The notes: generated by a model from the sequence alone, not told the origin. Shown: positions 13,307 through 22,900, numbered from the stretch's first letter. The stretch: DNA of 64,000 nt from Sphingosinicella sp. CPCC 101087 (GCF_004151485.1 NZ_SBFF01000006.1:236710-300709); one strand, 5' to 3'. Numbers and translations are program-made.

Positions 13307-15653
13307 CGGTTTTCCCTGCCTTGCTGGCGCCGCGGCTCAGAGCGTCGACGAGGGCGGCCCGATCGTATCGATAGATGCTATTGTCGTTCTCGCCGGAAAG
13401 TTCCGGCCGCGAGCGGATGCGGAGCACCTCGGCGGCGGAGACTCCGGCTTCCGCTTCGTTGTCGTCGCTGGCGATCAGAATGTCGGCAGCGACCCCCGCC
13501 CCTGCGGCGACGACCCGGTAGCCGAGGCTCTCGATCAACGGCCGCAGCATGTGATCCATCCACGGATCGCCGCTCGGAAGTGCACAGACCGGCGGCGTTT
13601 CGCCTCCTCCGTCCGCGAGGCTGTCGGCGTAGGCGGCAAACAGCCAATAGGGATCGATCAGCTCGACCTGATCCTCGTCGATCAGCGCGACTCCGGCCAC
13701 TTCGCCGGGCGAAGGCGCCGGCTTGAGGTCCAGCGCCAGCGAGCGGATGTCGACGACGTCCCCGAACCCGTAGGCGATTTCCGTCACGCCGTCGGTAAGC
13801 CTGAGGATGCGCAGCTTGCCTTCGGATGGTGGAGCGGCGCAGCCGGCGAGCGGCAGGAGATGGCCGCCGACCGAAACGCGCAGCTTGCCGGCGCTGAACC
13901 TTATCGTCTCGCTCGCCACGTCCTCGATCCGTTCGACGACCGGCACGGGTACCGCGCGCAGTGCGCCGTCGAGGCTACGGAACAGCAAGAGCGCCGTCTC
14001 GTCCGCTCCTTTCTGCGCGTCCGCCGTCGCGGCCAGGCGGCTCTCGGTCTCCTGCTCCCCGAAGCGGAAGCCCGCCTGGTTCGCCATTCCCGAGGGATCG
14101 AGCAGCAGGATCGGGCGGCCATCGTCGGCCAGGGTCGTTCCGGCATATAGCCCGGCGGCCATGACCGCCGGAGCCGCCGGCTTCACCACCAGCTCCTCAT
14201 GATCGTGAACTGCATCGACGGCGAGCGCGTAGACGTCGCCGCCGGCGGGCTTGAGCATGACGATCTTCTTGTCCGAGTCCGCGGCAAGTGCCTCGACCTC
14301 GAGCAGGTCGGCAAGGGCGACGAGCGGCACCCGTCTCCCCCGCACTGTGGCGACGGTGGATTGGCCGATCCGATCGAGCTGGGTGGTGCGACCGGCGCGC
14401 AATATCTCCTCGATCGCGGAGCGCGGAATGGCGAAGATTTGGCCGCCGGCGCTGACCGTGAGCGCGGGGATGATGGTCAGCGTGAGCGGCACGCGGATAC
14501 ACAGCCGGACCCCCTCGCCGCGGCGCGAGTCGATGTCGACCAGGCCGCCGATCCGCTCGATATTGGCGCGAACCACGTCCATTCCGACTCCGCGTCCGGA
14601 AATGGCCGTGACCTCGCCGGCGGTCGAGAGGCCTGGCGCGAAGACCAGGCCGAGTTTCTGCTGCTGGGACAGTTTCTCCGCTTTGTCGGGAGCGATGATA
14701 CCGGCGGAAAGCGCCTTGCGGACGAGCGCGTCGCCGTCGATGCCGCGGCCGTCGTCGACGACCTCTATGAGGATCTGGTTGCCTGCCTGGCGGGCGGATA
14801 CGCGCAGATATCCGCTCGGCTCCTTCCCCGCCTTCGCACGCTGGTCCGCCGGCTCGATCCCATGGTCGATGGAATTGCGGATGATGTGGGTGAGCGGATC
14901 GCGGATCATCTCGATCATCTCGCGATCGAGCTCGACGTCGCCGCCGTCCACCTGCAGCCGGACCTGCTTGCCGAGCTCGGCCGACAGGTCGCGGACCATC
15001 CGCGGAAGTGCCGTGAACAGGCTGTCGATCCGCTGCATGCGGGTGCGGGTGATCGCGTCGCGAATTTCGCCGATGCACCCTGACAGGCGCTCGAACGCCG
15101 CCTCGACGGCCAGGTCGCGCTGCGTGTCTCGCAGCCGGCGTGCCAGCTCGTTACGCGCCAGCACCGCGTCGGATACTCCGCTCATCATCCGGTCGAGCAG
15201 GTCGACCGAGAGCCGGATGCTGCGCATGCCCTTCTTGATCTCGCTGGCGGGACCGGGCGGTTCGGCCTCGAGCGCCGGTGCCGCGGCCCGTCCGCTCAAC
15301 GCGACGATCAGTTGCTCGTCATCCTCGCTTCCCAGCGCCTCTCCCGTCTCCAGCGCATGTACCAGCTCGCCGATCCGATCGATCACCGCGAGCACGGCAC
15401 TCACCAGCGCCGCGTCGGCGATCCGTCGGCCGGACCGCACATCGGCAAGCACGTCCTCGGCGGCATGGCTGAGCTGCTGCAGGCGCGGGAGGTCGAAGAA
15501 GCCGCAATTGCCTTTCACCGTGTGGACGAAGCGAAAGATCTCGTCGAGCCGCGCCCGATCGCCGGGCTCCGTCTCCCATGCCACGATCGCCCCGGAAAGG
15601 GCCTGCAGCATGTCGCGCGTTTCCGCGAGGAAGTCGTTGATCAGCTCGTCCAT
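13299..15653 (-). CDS. cheA: CheA, chemotaxis histidine kinase
   Basis: The 784-residue product has an HPt domain (His44 in FRFVHTVKGNCGFF) and a short linker, with no clear P2 docking domain. The dimerisation helices and the ATPase domain follow, with HIIRNSIDHGIEPADQR as N box and DDGRGIDGDAL and GRGVGMDVVRANI as G boxes. Next come a CheW-like domain and a second CheW-like segment (about 540-640). The last 100 residues resemble a receiver but the usual aspartate motif is degenerate (ILIASDDNEAEAG). CheA autophosphorylates and passes phosphate to CheY and CheB. It leads the leftward unit cheA-W-Y-B-R, divergent from the tetR-efflux operon. Confidence 0.93.
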   Translation of the reverse strand: MDELINDFLAETRDMLQALSGAIVAWETEPGDRARLDEIFRFVHTVKGNCGFFDLPRLQQLSHAAEDVLADVRSGRRIADAALVSAVLAVIDRIGELVHALETGEALGSEDDEQLIVALSGRAAAPALEAEPPGPASEIKKGMRSIRLSVDLLDRMMSGVSDAVLARNELARRLRDTQRDLAVEAAFERLSGCIGEIRDAITRTRMQRIDSLFTALPRMVRDLSAELGKQVRLQVDGGDVELDREMIEMIRDPLTHIIRNSIDHGIEPADQRAKAGKEPSGYLRVSARQAGNQILIEVVDDGRGIDGDALVRKALSAGIIAPDKAEKLSQQQKLGLVFAPGLSTAGEVTAISGRGVGMDVVRANIERIGGLVDIDSRRGEGVRLCIRVPLTLTIIPALTVSAGGQIFAIPRSAIEEILRAGRTTQLDRIGQSTVATVRGRRVPLVALADLLEVEALAADSDKKIVMLKPAGGDVYALAVDAVHDHEELVVKPAAPAVMAAGLYAGTTLADDGRPILLLDPSGMANQAGFRFGEQETESRLAATADAQKGADETALLLFRSLDGALRAVPVPVVERIEDVASETIRFSAGKLRVSVGGHLLPLAGCAAPPSEGKLRILRLTDGVTEIAYGFGDVVDIRSLALDLKPAPSPGEVAGVALIDEDQVELIDPYWLFAAYADSLADGGGETPPVCALPSGDPWMDHMLRPLIESLGYRVVAAGAGVAADILIASDDNEAEAGVSAAEVLRIRSRPELSGENDNSIYRYDRAALVDALSRGASKAGKTDA

Positions 15654-15755
15654 GGCTCCGTCCGCTCTGCGCCGGCCCGTTATGCCGAGCCGCGGTAAAC
15701 AAGCCGTTTACCGCCGCCGATCGAATGGCTCTGGACAAAGCCGTGGCGCAGAATT

Positions 15756-15777
15756 AATAACTGACCGGTCATTTATT
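15756..15777. promoter_or_regulatory. palindromic operator for the TetR regulator
   Basis: AATAA-C-TGACCGGTCA-T-TTATT is a 22-base inverted repeat centred at 15766/15767 with a perfect TGACCGGTCA core. It lies 15 bases before the TTG start of the tetR gene and within the 138-base gap to divergent cheA. The position and symmetry are those expected for the binding site of the adjacent TetR dimer, which would repress its own operon. Confidence 0.8.
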
Positions 15778-15791
15778 TACAGGCAACGGAT

Positions 15792-16433
15792 TTGACCGGC
15801 TCGACCGCTCCCAAATGGCGCAGACGCAAGGAAGCGCGCCCCGGCGACATCACCGCCGCGGCCCTCCAGGTCTTTGCGGAGAAGGGCTTCGCCACCGCGC
15901 GCATGGAGGAGATCGCCCGGCGCGCCGGCGTGTCCAAGGGCACGCTCTACCTCTATTTCGAGACGAAGGAGGACGTCTTCCGGGCCGTCGTGCAGGAAGC
16001 CGTGGTTCCCAATATCGAGGCGCTGCGCGGCGGCGTTCTTGCCCTGGACCTGCCTTTTGCCGACATCGTCCGACTTTTCCTTCCCAGGTTCGCCCAGATC
16101 GCGACGGACCTTCCGGTCGGCGCCGTGGCGAAGATGGTCATCGGCGAGTCGCGCAACTTCCCAGAGCTGGCGAAGGTCTGGCACGACCATGTCGTTTCAC
16201 ATGCGATCGCCATGCTCACCGCCCTCATCGAACGAGGCCAGCAGCGGGGCGAGGTTCGCTCGGGCGATCCGCGCCTTCACGCATTCTCGTTGATGGGCCC
16301 GATGATGCTCGGCGTGATCTGGCGCGAGACCCTGATGCCCGTGGGCGGCGCCCCCGTGGACCTCGCCGAGCTCGCCCGCCAACATTGCGAGACCGTGCTA
16401 AACGGCCTCGTGGTCGACGGCGGCAAGCCATGA
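15792..16433 (+). CDS. TetR/AcrR family repressor of the efflux operon
   Basis: The 213-residue product has the TetR N-terminal helix-turn-helix: ALQVFAEKGFATARMEEIAR, then AGVSKGTLYLYFETKEDVFR at about residues 45-64. A helical ligand domain with a Phe/Met-rich C-terminal half follows. It opens a five-gene operon in which every gene overlaps the next by four bases, so it most likely regulates the efflux genes and itself. The start is TTG at 15792, just after the palindromic operator; I see no better in-frame start before the helix-turn-helix. The inducer is unknown. Confidence 0.92.
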   Translation: MTGSTAPKWRRRKEARPGDITAAALQVFAEKGFATARMEEIARRAGVSKGTLYLYFETKEDVFRAVVQEAVVPNIEALRGGVLALDLPFADIVRLFLPRFAQIATDLPVGAVAKMVIGESRNFPELAKVWHDHVVSHAIAMLTALIERGQQRGEVRSGDPRLHAFSLMGPMMLGVIWRETLMPVGGAPVDLAELARQHCETVLNGLVVDGGKP

Positions 16434-17908
16434 TCCGCCCGACCTTCGCCCTGACCGGCTGCACCGCCTTGCTGGCGGCCTGCACCACCGTCGGCCCCGA
16501 CTACAGCGAGCCGGACCTGCCTCTGCCGGCGCGGTTCCACAATGCGGCCCCGGCGCCGGCGCAGGCGGACCTTGCCGCCTGGTGGAGGAAGTTCAACGAT
16601 CCGATGCTCGACAGGCTGGCCGAGCGGGCGCTTGCCGGCAATTTCGACGTCCAGGCGGCGGCCGCCCGGATTCGCGAGGCACGCGCCCGCGAAGCCGTCG
16701 CCGGCGCGGCGGGACTGCCGCGGATGGACGCGAATGCCTCCGCCGCACACACGCGGATCAGCGAGAACGCCGTGTCTCCCGGAGACATAGGCGGCGGCAC
16801 CGGCGGCCAGCCGGGCGGCCCGGCGATCGGCCTGCCCGGCACCGCTTTCGAGACGTACCGGCTCGGCTTCGACGCCTCTTGGGAGATCGACCTGTTCGGC
16901 GGGACCCGGCGCGCGGTGGAAGCCGCCCGCTCCCGCACCGGCGCCGCCATATGGGACGGGCGCGACCTTCAAGTGTCGACCGCGGCCGAGGTCGCCGACT
17001 CTTACCTGGCCCTTCGCGCGGTCCAGCAGCGCATCGCCATTGCCGAGGCCGATCTCGCCGCGCAGCAGCGGCAGGCGCAGCTGGTTCGCGCGCGCGCCGA
17101 GGGAGGTCTGATCGACGGGCTCGACCTTCGACAACAGCAGGCAGAGGTCGCCCGGGCCGCCGCGCGCATGCCCCCGCTCCGGGCGCAGGAGCGCGAGCTG
17201 ATCCATGCCCTGGGAATCCTGACCGGGGCGGAACCCGGCGCGCTCTATGCCGAGCTCTCCTCACCCGCGGCCGTTCCGGCCTTGACGCCCGCCATTCCCG
17301 TCGGGCTGCCGTCGGATCTGCTCAGGCGCCGCCCCGACATACGCGAGGCCGAGCGCCAGCTGGCGGCCGCGACGGCCGACATTGGCGTCGCCGTCGCCGA
17401 ACTCTACCCCCGGATTAGCCTGACCGCCGCGCCGGCTCTGGTCAGCCGTTCGCTCGCGAGCTTGCTCGAATGGGGCAGCCGCAACCTGAACGCGAGCGCC
17501 GGCCTCGCCTGGCCCCTGTTCGACGGCGGCCGAACCCGCGCCAACGTTCGAGTCGCCGACGCGCGCCAGGAACAGGCGCTGCTCGCCTATCGCGGCGTCG
17601 TGCTTCGCGCGCTCGGCGACGTCGAGAATGCGCTCAGCCGGTCGGCCGAGGGCCGGCGGCAGCTGGAACGGCTGGAAGAGGCGGGGCGCGCGGCGGCGGC
17701 GGCCGAGACGCTGGCGCAAGCGCGCTACCGCGGCGGCCTCGTCACCCTTTCAGACGTCCTCATTGCCCGAGGGCGCCGGCTCGACGTGGAGGAACAATTG
17801 ATCGAGTCTCGCAGCAAGCTCGCCCGCGACACGGTCGCCCTCTACAAGGCCCTCGGCGGCGGCTGGACCGAAGCCGAGGGTGCTTCGGCAGCGGGAGACC
17901 GTCCGTGA
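16430..17908 (+). CDS. NodT-family outer-membrane efflux lipoprotein (TolC-like)
   Basis: The 492-residue product has a lipoprotein signal (LLAACTTV, lipid-modified Cys near residue 20). VGPDYSEPDLPLPARF follows, typical of NodT/OprM outer-membrane factors. Two OEP repeats run through the rest, with long coiled helices and the RRRPDIREAERQLAAATADI motif at about 300-320. It would form the outer-membrane channel for the HlyD/ABC exporter encoded next. Its ATG overlaps the tetR stop (ATGA) and its stop overlaps the next GTG. Confidence 0.93.
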   Translation: MIRPTFALTGCTALLAACTTVGPDYSEPDLPLPARFHNAAPAPAQADLAAWWRKFNDPMLDRLAERALAGNFDVQAAAARIREARAREAVAGAAGLPRMDANASAAHTRISENAVSPGDIGGGTGGQPGGPAIGLPGTAFETYRLGFDASWEIDLFGGTRRAVEAARSRTGAAIWDGRDLQVSTAAEVADSYLALRAVQQRIAIAEADLAAQQRQAQLVRARAEGGLIDGLDLRQQQAEVARAAARMPPLRAQERELIHALGILTGAEPGALYAELSSPAAVPALTPAIPVGLPSDLLRRRPDIREAERQLAAATADIGVAVAELYPRISLTAAPALVSRSLASLLEWGSRNLNASAGLAWPLFDGGRTRANVRVADARQEQALLAYRGVVLRALGDVENALSRSAEGRRQLERLEEAGRAAAAAETLAQARYRGGLVTLSDVLIARGRRLDVEEQLIESRSKLARDTVALYKALGGGWTEAEGASAAGDRP

Positions 17909-18864
17909 AACGCGTCCCGATCGTCGTCGCCGCTCTCGCGCTGGTGGTGCTCGCCCTGGTGGCGACACGCATCTGGGGCGCGTCCGCCGATCAGCCCTAT
18001 CTCTCGGGCTACGTAGAGGGCGAGACACTCTTCATGTCCGCGCCCGTGGCGGGAACCATCTCCACCATCGCGGTCCTGCAGGGGCGCCGCGTTCAGCCCG
18101 GCCAGCCGCTCTTCACGATCGACCCGGCGGCGCTCTCGGCGCAGGGCGAGCAGGCCGAGGCGCAGATCGCGCAGGCCCGCACCGGGGTCGCCGCTGCCGA
18201 GGCGACGGCCGACCAGGCCGAAGCGGAGGCCGCCGCCGCCGCGGCCCAGGCCGTCCGTGCGCGACAGGATCTGGACCGCTTCCTCGCCGTAGGCCGCGCC
18301 GATCCCGACGCCGTCGCCGGACGCGAAGTCGACGAAGCGCGGGCCGCGCTGCGTGAGGCGAATGCCCGCCTTGTGGCGGCGCGGGAAACGGCCGCCTCCC
18401 GACGCGCGCAGGTTGCCGCAGCCCGCGCGCAGGCCGCGGAAGCGCAAGGCGGCGCGCGCGAGGTCCAAATCCGCGTCGACCAGCTCGCGCCGGTGGCCCC
18501 CACCCCGGCCCGAGTAGAGCAGGTCTTCTTCCAGAATGGCGAGTGGGTGGCGGCGAACCAGCCGATCGTGAGCCTGCTCCCCGACGATCGGGTGAAGGTC
18601 CGCTTCTTCGTGCCCCAAGAGCAAGTCGCGCATTATCGGGTCGGACGCGTGGTCCAATTCTCCTGCGACGGCTGCCCGGCCGGGCTCGGCGCACGGATCA
18701 GCTATGTGAGCCCGCAGCCCGAATTCACGCCCCCGGTCATCTTCAGCCGCGAGACGCGCGACCGCCTCGTCTTCCTGGTCGAGGCCCTGCCCGCTCGTCC
18801 TGGCAGGCTGACCCCGGGCCTGCCGGTGGACGTCCATCCGCTCGGCGGCGGAGGCGAAGAATGA
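17905..18864 (+). CDS. HlyD-family periplasmic adaptor
   Basis: The 319-residue product has an N-terminal membrane anchor (about residues 5-22, VVAALALVVLALVATRIW). A biotinyl-lipoyl half-motif follows (VEGETLFMSAPVAGTISTIA, then GRRVQPGQPLFTIDP). A long Ala/Gln-rich coiled coil occupies about 75-190, and a beta-barrel with RVKVRFFVPQEQVAHYRVG comes last. It links the inner-membrane ABC pump to the outer-membrane channel, as in YbhG/EmrA-type systems. GTG start, four-base overlap with both neighbours. Confidence 0.92.
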   Translation: MKRVPIVVAALALVVLALVATRIWGASADQPYLSGYVEGETLFMSAPVAGTISTIAVLQGRRVQPGQPLFTIDPAALSAQGEQAEAQIAQARTGVAAAEATADQAEAEAAAAAAQAVRARQDLDRFLAVGRADPDAVAGREVDEARAALREANARLVAARETAASRRAQVAAARAQAAEAQGGAREVQIRVDQLAPVAPTPARVEQVFFQNGEWVAANQPIVSLLPDDRVKVRFFVPQEQVAHYRVGRVVQFSCDGCPAGLGARISYVSPQPEFTPPVIFSRETRDRLVFLVEALPARPGRLTPGLPVDVHPLGGGGEE

Positions 18865-19787
18865 CGCTGGCCATCGACGTCAGCGGCCTCGACAAGAGCT
18901 TCGGCGACAAGCACGTCGTCAAGGACGTCGCCATACAGGTCGAGCAGGGCCATATTTGCGGCTTCCTCGGTCCCAACGGCTCGGGCAAGACCACCACCTT
19001 GCGGATGCTTTGCGGTCTGCTGACGCCGGATTCGGGCAGCGGTGAGGTGCTCGGCCTCGATTTTCCGAGTCGTGCCGAGGAGATCAAGCGGCGCACCGGC
19101 TACATGACCCAGCGCTTCTCCTTGTACGAGGATCTCACGATCGAGGAGAACCTCACCTTCGTCGCGCGCGTCTACAGCCTGGACCGGGCCCGCGATCGGG
19201 TGGACGAATCGCTGGAAAAGCTCGGGCTTCAGCATCGCCGCCGACAGCTGGCGGGCCAGCTGTCGGGCGGCTGGAAGCAGCGGCTTGCGCTCGCCGCCAG
19301 CATTCTGCACGAACCGCGGCTCCTGCTGCTGGACGAGCCGACCGCCGGCGTCGACCCGCAGGCCCGCCGCGATTTCTGGCACGAGATTCACGGGCTCGCG
19401 GACGCAGGCATGACCGTGCTCGTCTCCACCCATTATATGGACGAGGCGGAGCGCTGCCACGAGATCGCGTACATCTTCAACGGCGAGCTCATCGCCCGGG
19501 GAACGGCGGAAGAGGTGATCGCCGAATCCGGACTGGTCACCTATGAAGCGGTGGGACCCCGCGCCGACCGCCTCGCCTCCGAGCTTGCCGGTGCGAGAGG
19601 GGTCGCGATGGTCGCGCCGTTCGGCCAGGCCCTGCATGTCAGCGGCACCGACCGAAAGGCGCTGGAGTCGGCCATCGCTCCCCACCGTCGCGAGCCCTAT
19701 CGCTGGGCCGAGGTGCCGCCGACGCTCGAGGACGTGTTCATCCGGCTCATGGGCCGCGCCCAGGCCGAGCGGACCGCGGCGGCATGA
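18861..19787 (+). CDS. ABC exporter ATP-binding protein
   Basis: The 308-residue product is a single nucleotide-binding domain. Walker A is GPNGSGKTTT (about 37-46), the Q-loop is GYMTQRFSLYEDL, the signature is LSGGWKQRLALA, Walker B is LLLLDEPTAGVDP, and the switch His is in VSTHYMDEAE. A C-terminal DUF4162-like region of about 80 residues follows, as in YbhF/CcmA-type drug exporters. It pairs with the ABC-2 permease encoded next, whose ATG overlaps its stop. Unlike YbhF it has one ATPase domain, so a homodimer is expected. Confidence 0.94.
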   Translation: MTLAIDVSGLDKSFGDKHVVKDVAIQVEQGHICGFLGPNGSGKTTTLRMLCGLLTPDSGSGEVLGLDFPSRAEEIKRRTGYMTQRFSLYEDLTIEENLTFVARVYSLDRARDRVDESLEKLGLQHRRRQLAGQLSGGWKQRLALAASILHEPRLLLLDEPTAGVDPQARRDFWHEIHGLADAGMTVLVSTHYMDEAERCHEIAYIFNGELIARGTAEEVIAESGLVTYEAVGPRADRLASELAGARGVAMVAPFGQALHVSGTDRKALESAIAPHRREPYRWAEVPPTLEDVFIRLMGRAQAERTAAA

Positions 19788-20917
19788 ACGGCTTCTCCGC
19801 GTCGCGGGTGATGGCGGTGCTCGGCAAGGAGTTCACTCAACTCCTGCGCGATCGGCTGACCTACGCCATGATCCTGGCCATCCCGATCGTCCAACTGCTG
19901 CTGTTCGGCTATGCGATCAACAGCGATCCCCGCCACCTGCCGACCGCCGTCCTTGTCCAGGATCAGGGGACCTTCTCCCGGTCGATCGTCGGCGCGCTGC
20001 AGCGCAGCGACTATTTCGATATCGTTCGGGACGCCCGCAGCCCGGCCGAGCTTCGAAGGCTGATGGAGCATGGCGAGATCCAGTTCGCGGTCACGATTCC
20101 CGGCGACTTCACTCGCCGGCTCGTCCGCCGCGACGGCGCGCAGATCCTGGTCGAAGCAGACGCTTCGGATCCGGCCGCAACGGGAGGCGCGGTGGCGGCG
20201 CTGGCAGCGCTCCCCGCTCATGCGCTCATGCACGATCTCAAGGGCGCAGTCGCACCGTCCCAAGGCACCGCTGCGCCGTTCGAAGTGGTCGTGCACCGCC
20301 GCTACAATCCGGAAAGCATCACCGCCTACAATATCGTGCCCGGCCTGCTCGCCATCGTCCTGTCGATGACGCTGGTCATGATGACGGCGCTCGGCGTGAC
20401 CCGAGAGGTGGAGCGCGGCACGATGGAGACTTTGCTGTCGACTCCGGTGCGGCCGCTGGAAGTGATGGTCGGCAAGCTCACGCCTTATGTGCTGGTCGGA
20501 CTCATCCAGGCCGGCGTCATCATCGGCATGGCGGGCCTCCTGTTCGACGTGCCCATGGAGGGGGGCTGGCTGGCGCTCGGACTCGGTCTCTTCCTGTTCA
20601 TTGTCGGCAGCCTCTCGCTCGGCTTCCTGATCTCGACCGTCGCGCGAAATCAGTTGCAGGCGATGCAGATGGCCTTCTTCTACATGCTGCCGTCGATCCT
20701 GCTGTCCGGGTTCCTCTTCCCTTTCTCCGGCATGCCGGAATGGGCCCGAGCGATCGGCACGGCGATCCCGGTGACGCACATGCTCCGCGTCGTGCGAGGC
20801 TCGATGCTCAAGGGCCTGGATGTGGCGGAGAGCCTGCCCAGCCTGGCGGCGCTCGGCATCTTCGTCATCGTCATCGCGTCCGTCGCCATGGCGCGGTATC
20901 GGACGACCTTGGACTGA
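19784..20917 (+). CDS. ABC-2 type exporter permease
   Basis: The 377-residue product has one N-terminal membrane helix (about 24-45, LTYAMILAIPIVQLLLFGY) and a large periplasmic domain (about 50-175). Five helices form the ABC-2 core: the GLLAIVLSMTLVMMTALGVT region, VTREVERGTMETLLSTPVRP, and ILLSGFLFPFSGMPEWARAI near the end. It is the YbhR/YhhJ type. Only one permease is present where related operons often have two, so a homodimer is likely. It ends the efflux operon, 77 bases from the convergent chpT. Confidence 0.93.
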   Translation: MNGFSASRVMAVLGKEFTQLLRDRLTYAMILAIPIVQLLLFGYAINSDPRHLPTAVLVQDQGTFSRSIVGALQRSDYFDIVRDARSPAELRRLMEHGEIQFAVTIPGDFTRRLVRRDGAQILVEADASDPAATGGAVAALAALPAHALMHDLKGAVAPSQGTAAPFEVVVHRRYNPESITAYNIVPGLLAIVLSMTLVMMTALGVTREVERGTMETLLSTPVRPLEVMVGKLTPYVLVGLIQAGVIIGMAGLLFDVPMEGGWLALGLGLFLFIVGSLSLGFLISTVARNQLQAMQMAFFYMLPSILLSGFLFPFSGMPEWARAIGTAIPVTHMLRVVRGSMLKGLDVAESLPSLAALGIFVIVIASVAMARYRTTLD

Positions 20918-20994
20918 GACAGTTCAACTTCCGCTGAAGCCGAGCTTGCCGCGAAGCCTTGCTGGGCACCAGATCGATCGAAGAAGGGCTTTGA

Positions 20995-21630
20995 TCAGGC
21001 CGGCAGGCTCGCTCCGATCAGCAGCATTCCTTCCTGCCCGTCGGCGACCTGAACCTGGCCTCCGCCTTCCTCGACCAGGCAGTGGACCAGCCAGGCCGCG
21101 GCGGCGCGCGGAGCGACCTCGTCCTCTCCGGTATCGCCGACCAGCACGTTCCTGAGTTCGGGATCGAGCACGATCCGGCTGCCTTCGGCGCGAACGACGA
21201 TGTCCAGGCCGTGCGTGTGCTTCTCGGCGCCCACGTCGAGGCGGCCGCCGCGGACCAGTGCATCGCCGGCGATGAGGACAATGTTCAGGAGCACCTTCAG
21301 CGCCGCCTTGCTGATCACCGGCTCGTCGACCATCCAGCCGAGCTGGATCCGGCCGTCGGCGCCGAACAGCCCTTCGATCGCGGCGCGCGCCTCGCGGCTG
21401 TCGACCTCGTCCGCGAACCCGCCGGCAGCGCCGAAGGCCAGGCGGAAAAATTTGAGCTTGTTCGCCGAGGCGCGCGCGCTCTCGCCCAGCAGGTCTAGGC
21501 AGCGCGCCCGCATCTCGGGATCATGTTCGTCCGCGAGCAGCTCGATGCCGTTGTTGAGCGCACCTACCGGCGAGAGCAAGTCGTGGCACAGGCGCGAACA
21601 GAGCAGGCTCGCAAACTCGTGGGATTTCAT
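20995..21630 (-). CDS. chpT: ChpT-type histidine phosphotransferase
   Basis: The 211-residue product has the ChpT dimerisation helix with the phospho-accepting histidine in LCHDLLSPVGALNNGIE (His16). A degenerate HATPase-like domain follows, with no functional ATP-binding boxes. In Caulobacter ChpT passes phosphate from CckA to CtrA and CpdR, controlling the cell cycle; here it would do the same, though no partner is in this window. The start MKSHEF at 21630 was chosen; nine extra upstream residues are possible but basic and unlike the family. Confidence 0.88.
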   Translation of the reverse strand: MKSHEFASLLCSRLCHDLLSPVGALNNGIELLADEHDPEMRARCLDLLGESARASANKLKFFRLAFGAAGGFADEVDSREARAAIEGLFGADGRIQLGWMVDEPVISKAALKVLLNIVLIAGDALVRGGRLDVGAEKHTHGLDIVVRAEGSRIVLDPELRNVLVGDTGEDEVAPRAAAAWLVHCLVEEGGGQVQVADGQEGMLLIGASLPA

Positions 21631-21883
21631 TGCGGTGCGGCGCCCCTGTCGGTCCAATGTGGCTTTTTTCCCCTATTGGCCCCTGCGACTCCAGGTTGCA
21701 AGGGGCGCAGCCCCGCGGCCCTGCCGAAGCCCGGCCGCAAAACTCGCCTGAAAGGCGGAAAGGATGCAGGCTTTTCACGGCCTCGAACCGTAGGATTAGT
21801 TGTCCGGTCGGCCCTTGGAACCGGCCGTCGCCGCTCCCGTCCGAACCTTGAAATCGTTACGGCCGGCACCATATCGGCTTAGG

Positions 21884-22840
21884 ATGTCCGGGGGGTGTTC
21901 AATCATTCAAGCAACCATCGCCTCGGACGCTGTCGGATGGCGCCTGGACCGGGCGCTGGCGGCGGCGATCCCCACTCTCTCGCGCGAGCGGCTGAAGGCC
22001 CTCATCGCGAGCGGAGAGGTGCGCGGGCCGGAAGGCTCGGCAGTGCGCGATCCGGCAGTCAAGGCCGTGGCCGGCGCCACCTACCAGGTGAAGCTTCCCG
22101 CGCCGATTCCGGCCCACAACGTGGCGCAGGACATCGCGCTCGACATCCTGTTCGAGGACGATCACCTGCTCGTCGTCGACAAGCCGGCCGGGATGGTCGT
22201 GCACCCGGCCGCAGGGAATGCTGACGGGACCCTGGTGAACGCCCTGCTGCATCATTGCGCCGGGCGGCTGTCGGGGATCGGCGGCGTGGCACGGCCGGGG
22301 ATCGTCCACCGGATCGACAAGGACACTTCCGGTCTGCTGGTCGTTGCGAAAACCGACGTGGCCCATGAGGGTCTGGCGGCCCAGTTCGCCCGCCACGACG
22401 TCCACCGCCTCTATCTGGCGATCGTCGGCGGAATTCCGGTGCCGCCGGCGGGAACGGTGGATGCGCCGCTGGCGCGCTCTTCCGCCAACCGCAAGAAGAT
22501 GGCGGTGGTGGAACCGGGCCGCGGCAAGCGGGCGGTTACGCATTATCGGATGATTCGGCCGCTCGAGGAAGCCGCATTCGTCGAATGCCGGCTCGAGACC
22601 GGACGGACCCACCAGGTGCGGGTCCACATGGCCTCGATCGGCCACCCATTGGTGGGCGATCCGGTCTATGGCCGGAGCCGTCCGGCGCATCGGGAGACAT
22701 TGCGAAGCCTGGGTTTTCACCGCCAGGCGCTGCATGCGGCGGAGCTTGGCTTCGTTCATCCGGTTTCGAAAGAAAACTTGTCCTTCAAAAGTTCCCTTCC
22801 GTCTGATATTCAGGAACTGTTCGGGAACCTCACCGTATAG
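21884..22840 (+). CDS. rluD: RluD-type 23S rRNA pseudouridine synthase
   Basis: The 318-residue product has an N-terminal S4 RNA-binding domain (WRLDRALAAAIPTLSRERLK). The RluA/D catalytic domain follows, with the aspartate in GIVHRIDKDTSGLLVVAKT and the RTHQVRVHMASIGHPLVGDPVYG block. It isomerises uridines in helix 69 of 23S rRNA. The ATG at 21884 is preferred to an in-frame ATG 28 codons earlier, whose added residues are not family-like. rpoH follows after 60 bases in the same direction. The roughly 250 bases between chpT and this gene hold no feature I can support. Confidence 0.93.
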   Translation: MSGGCSIIQATIASDAVGWRLDRALAAAIPTLSRERLKALIASGEVRGPEGSAVRDPAVKAVAGATYQVKLPAPIPAHNVAQDIALDILFEDDHLLVVDKPAGMVVHPAAGNADGTLVNALLHHCAGRLSGIGGVARPGIVHRIDKDTSGLLVVAKTDVAHEGLAAQFARHDVHRLYLAIVGGIPVPPAGTVDAPLARSSANRKKMAVVEPGRGKRAVTHYRMIRPLEEAAFVECRLETGRTHQVRVHMASIGHPLVGDPVYGRSRPAHRETLRSLGFHRQALHAAELGFVHPVSKENLSFKSSLPSDIQELFGNLTV

Positions 22841-22900
22841 AAAGGCTGCGCTTGCGAGGAAAAAGCCGAGCGGCGCACAGGGAGAATGTGAGAAGTCATC

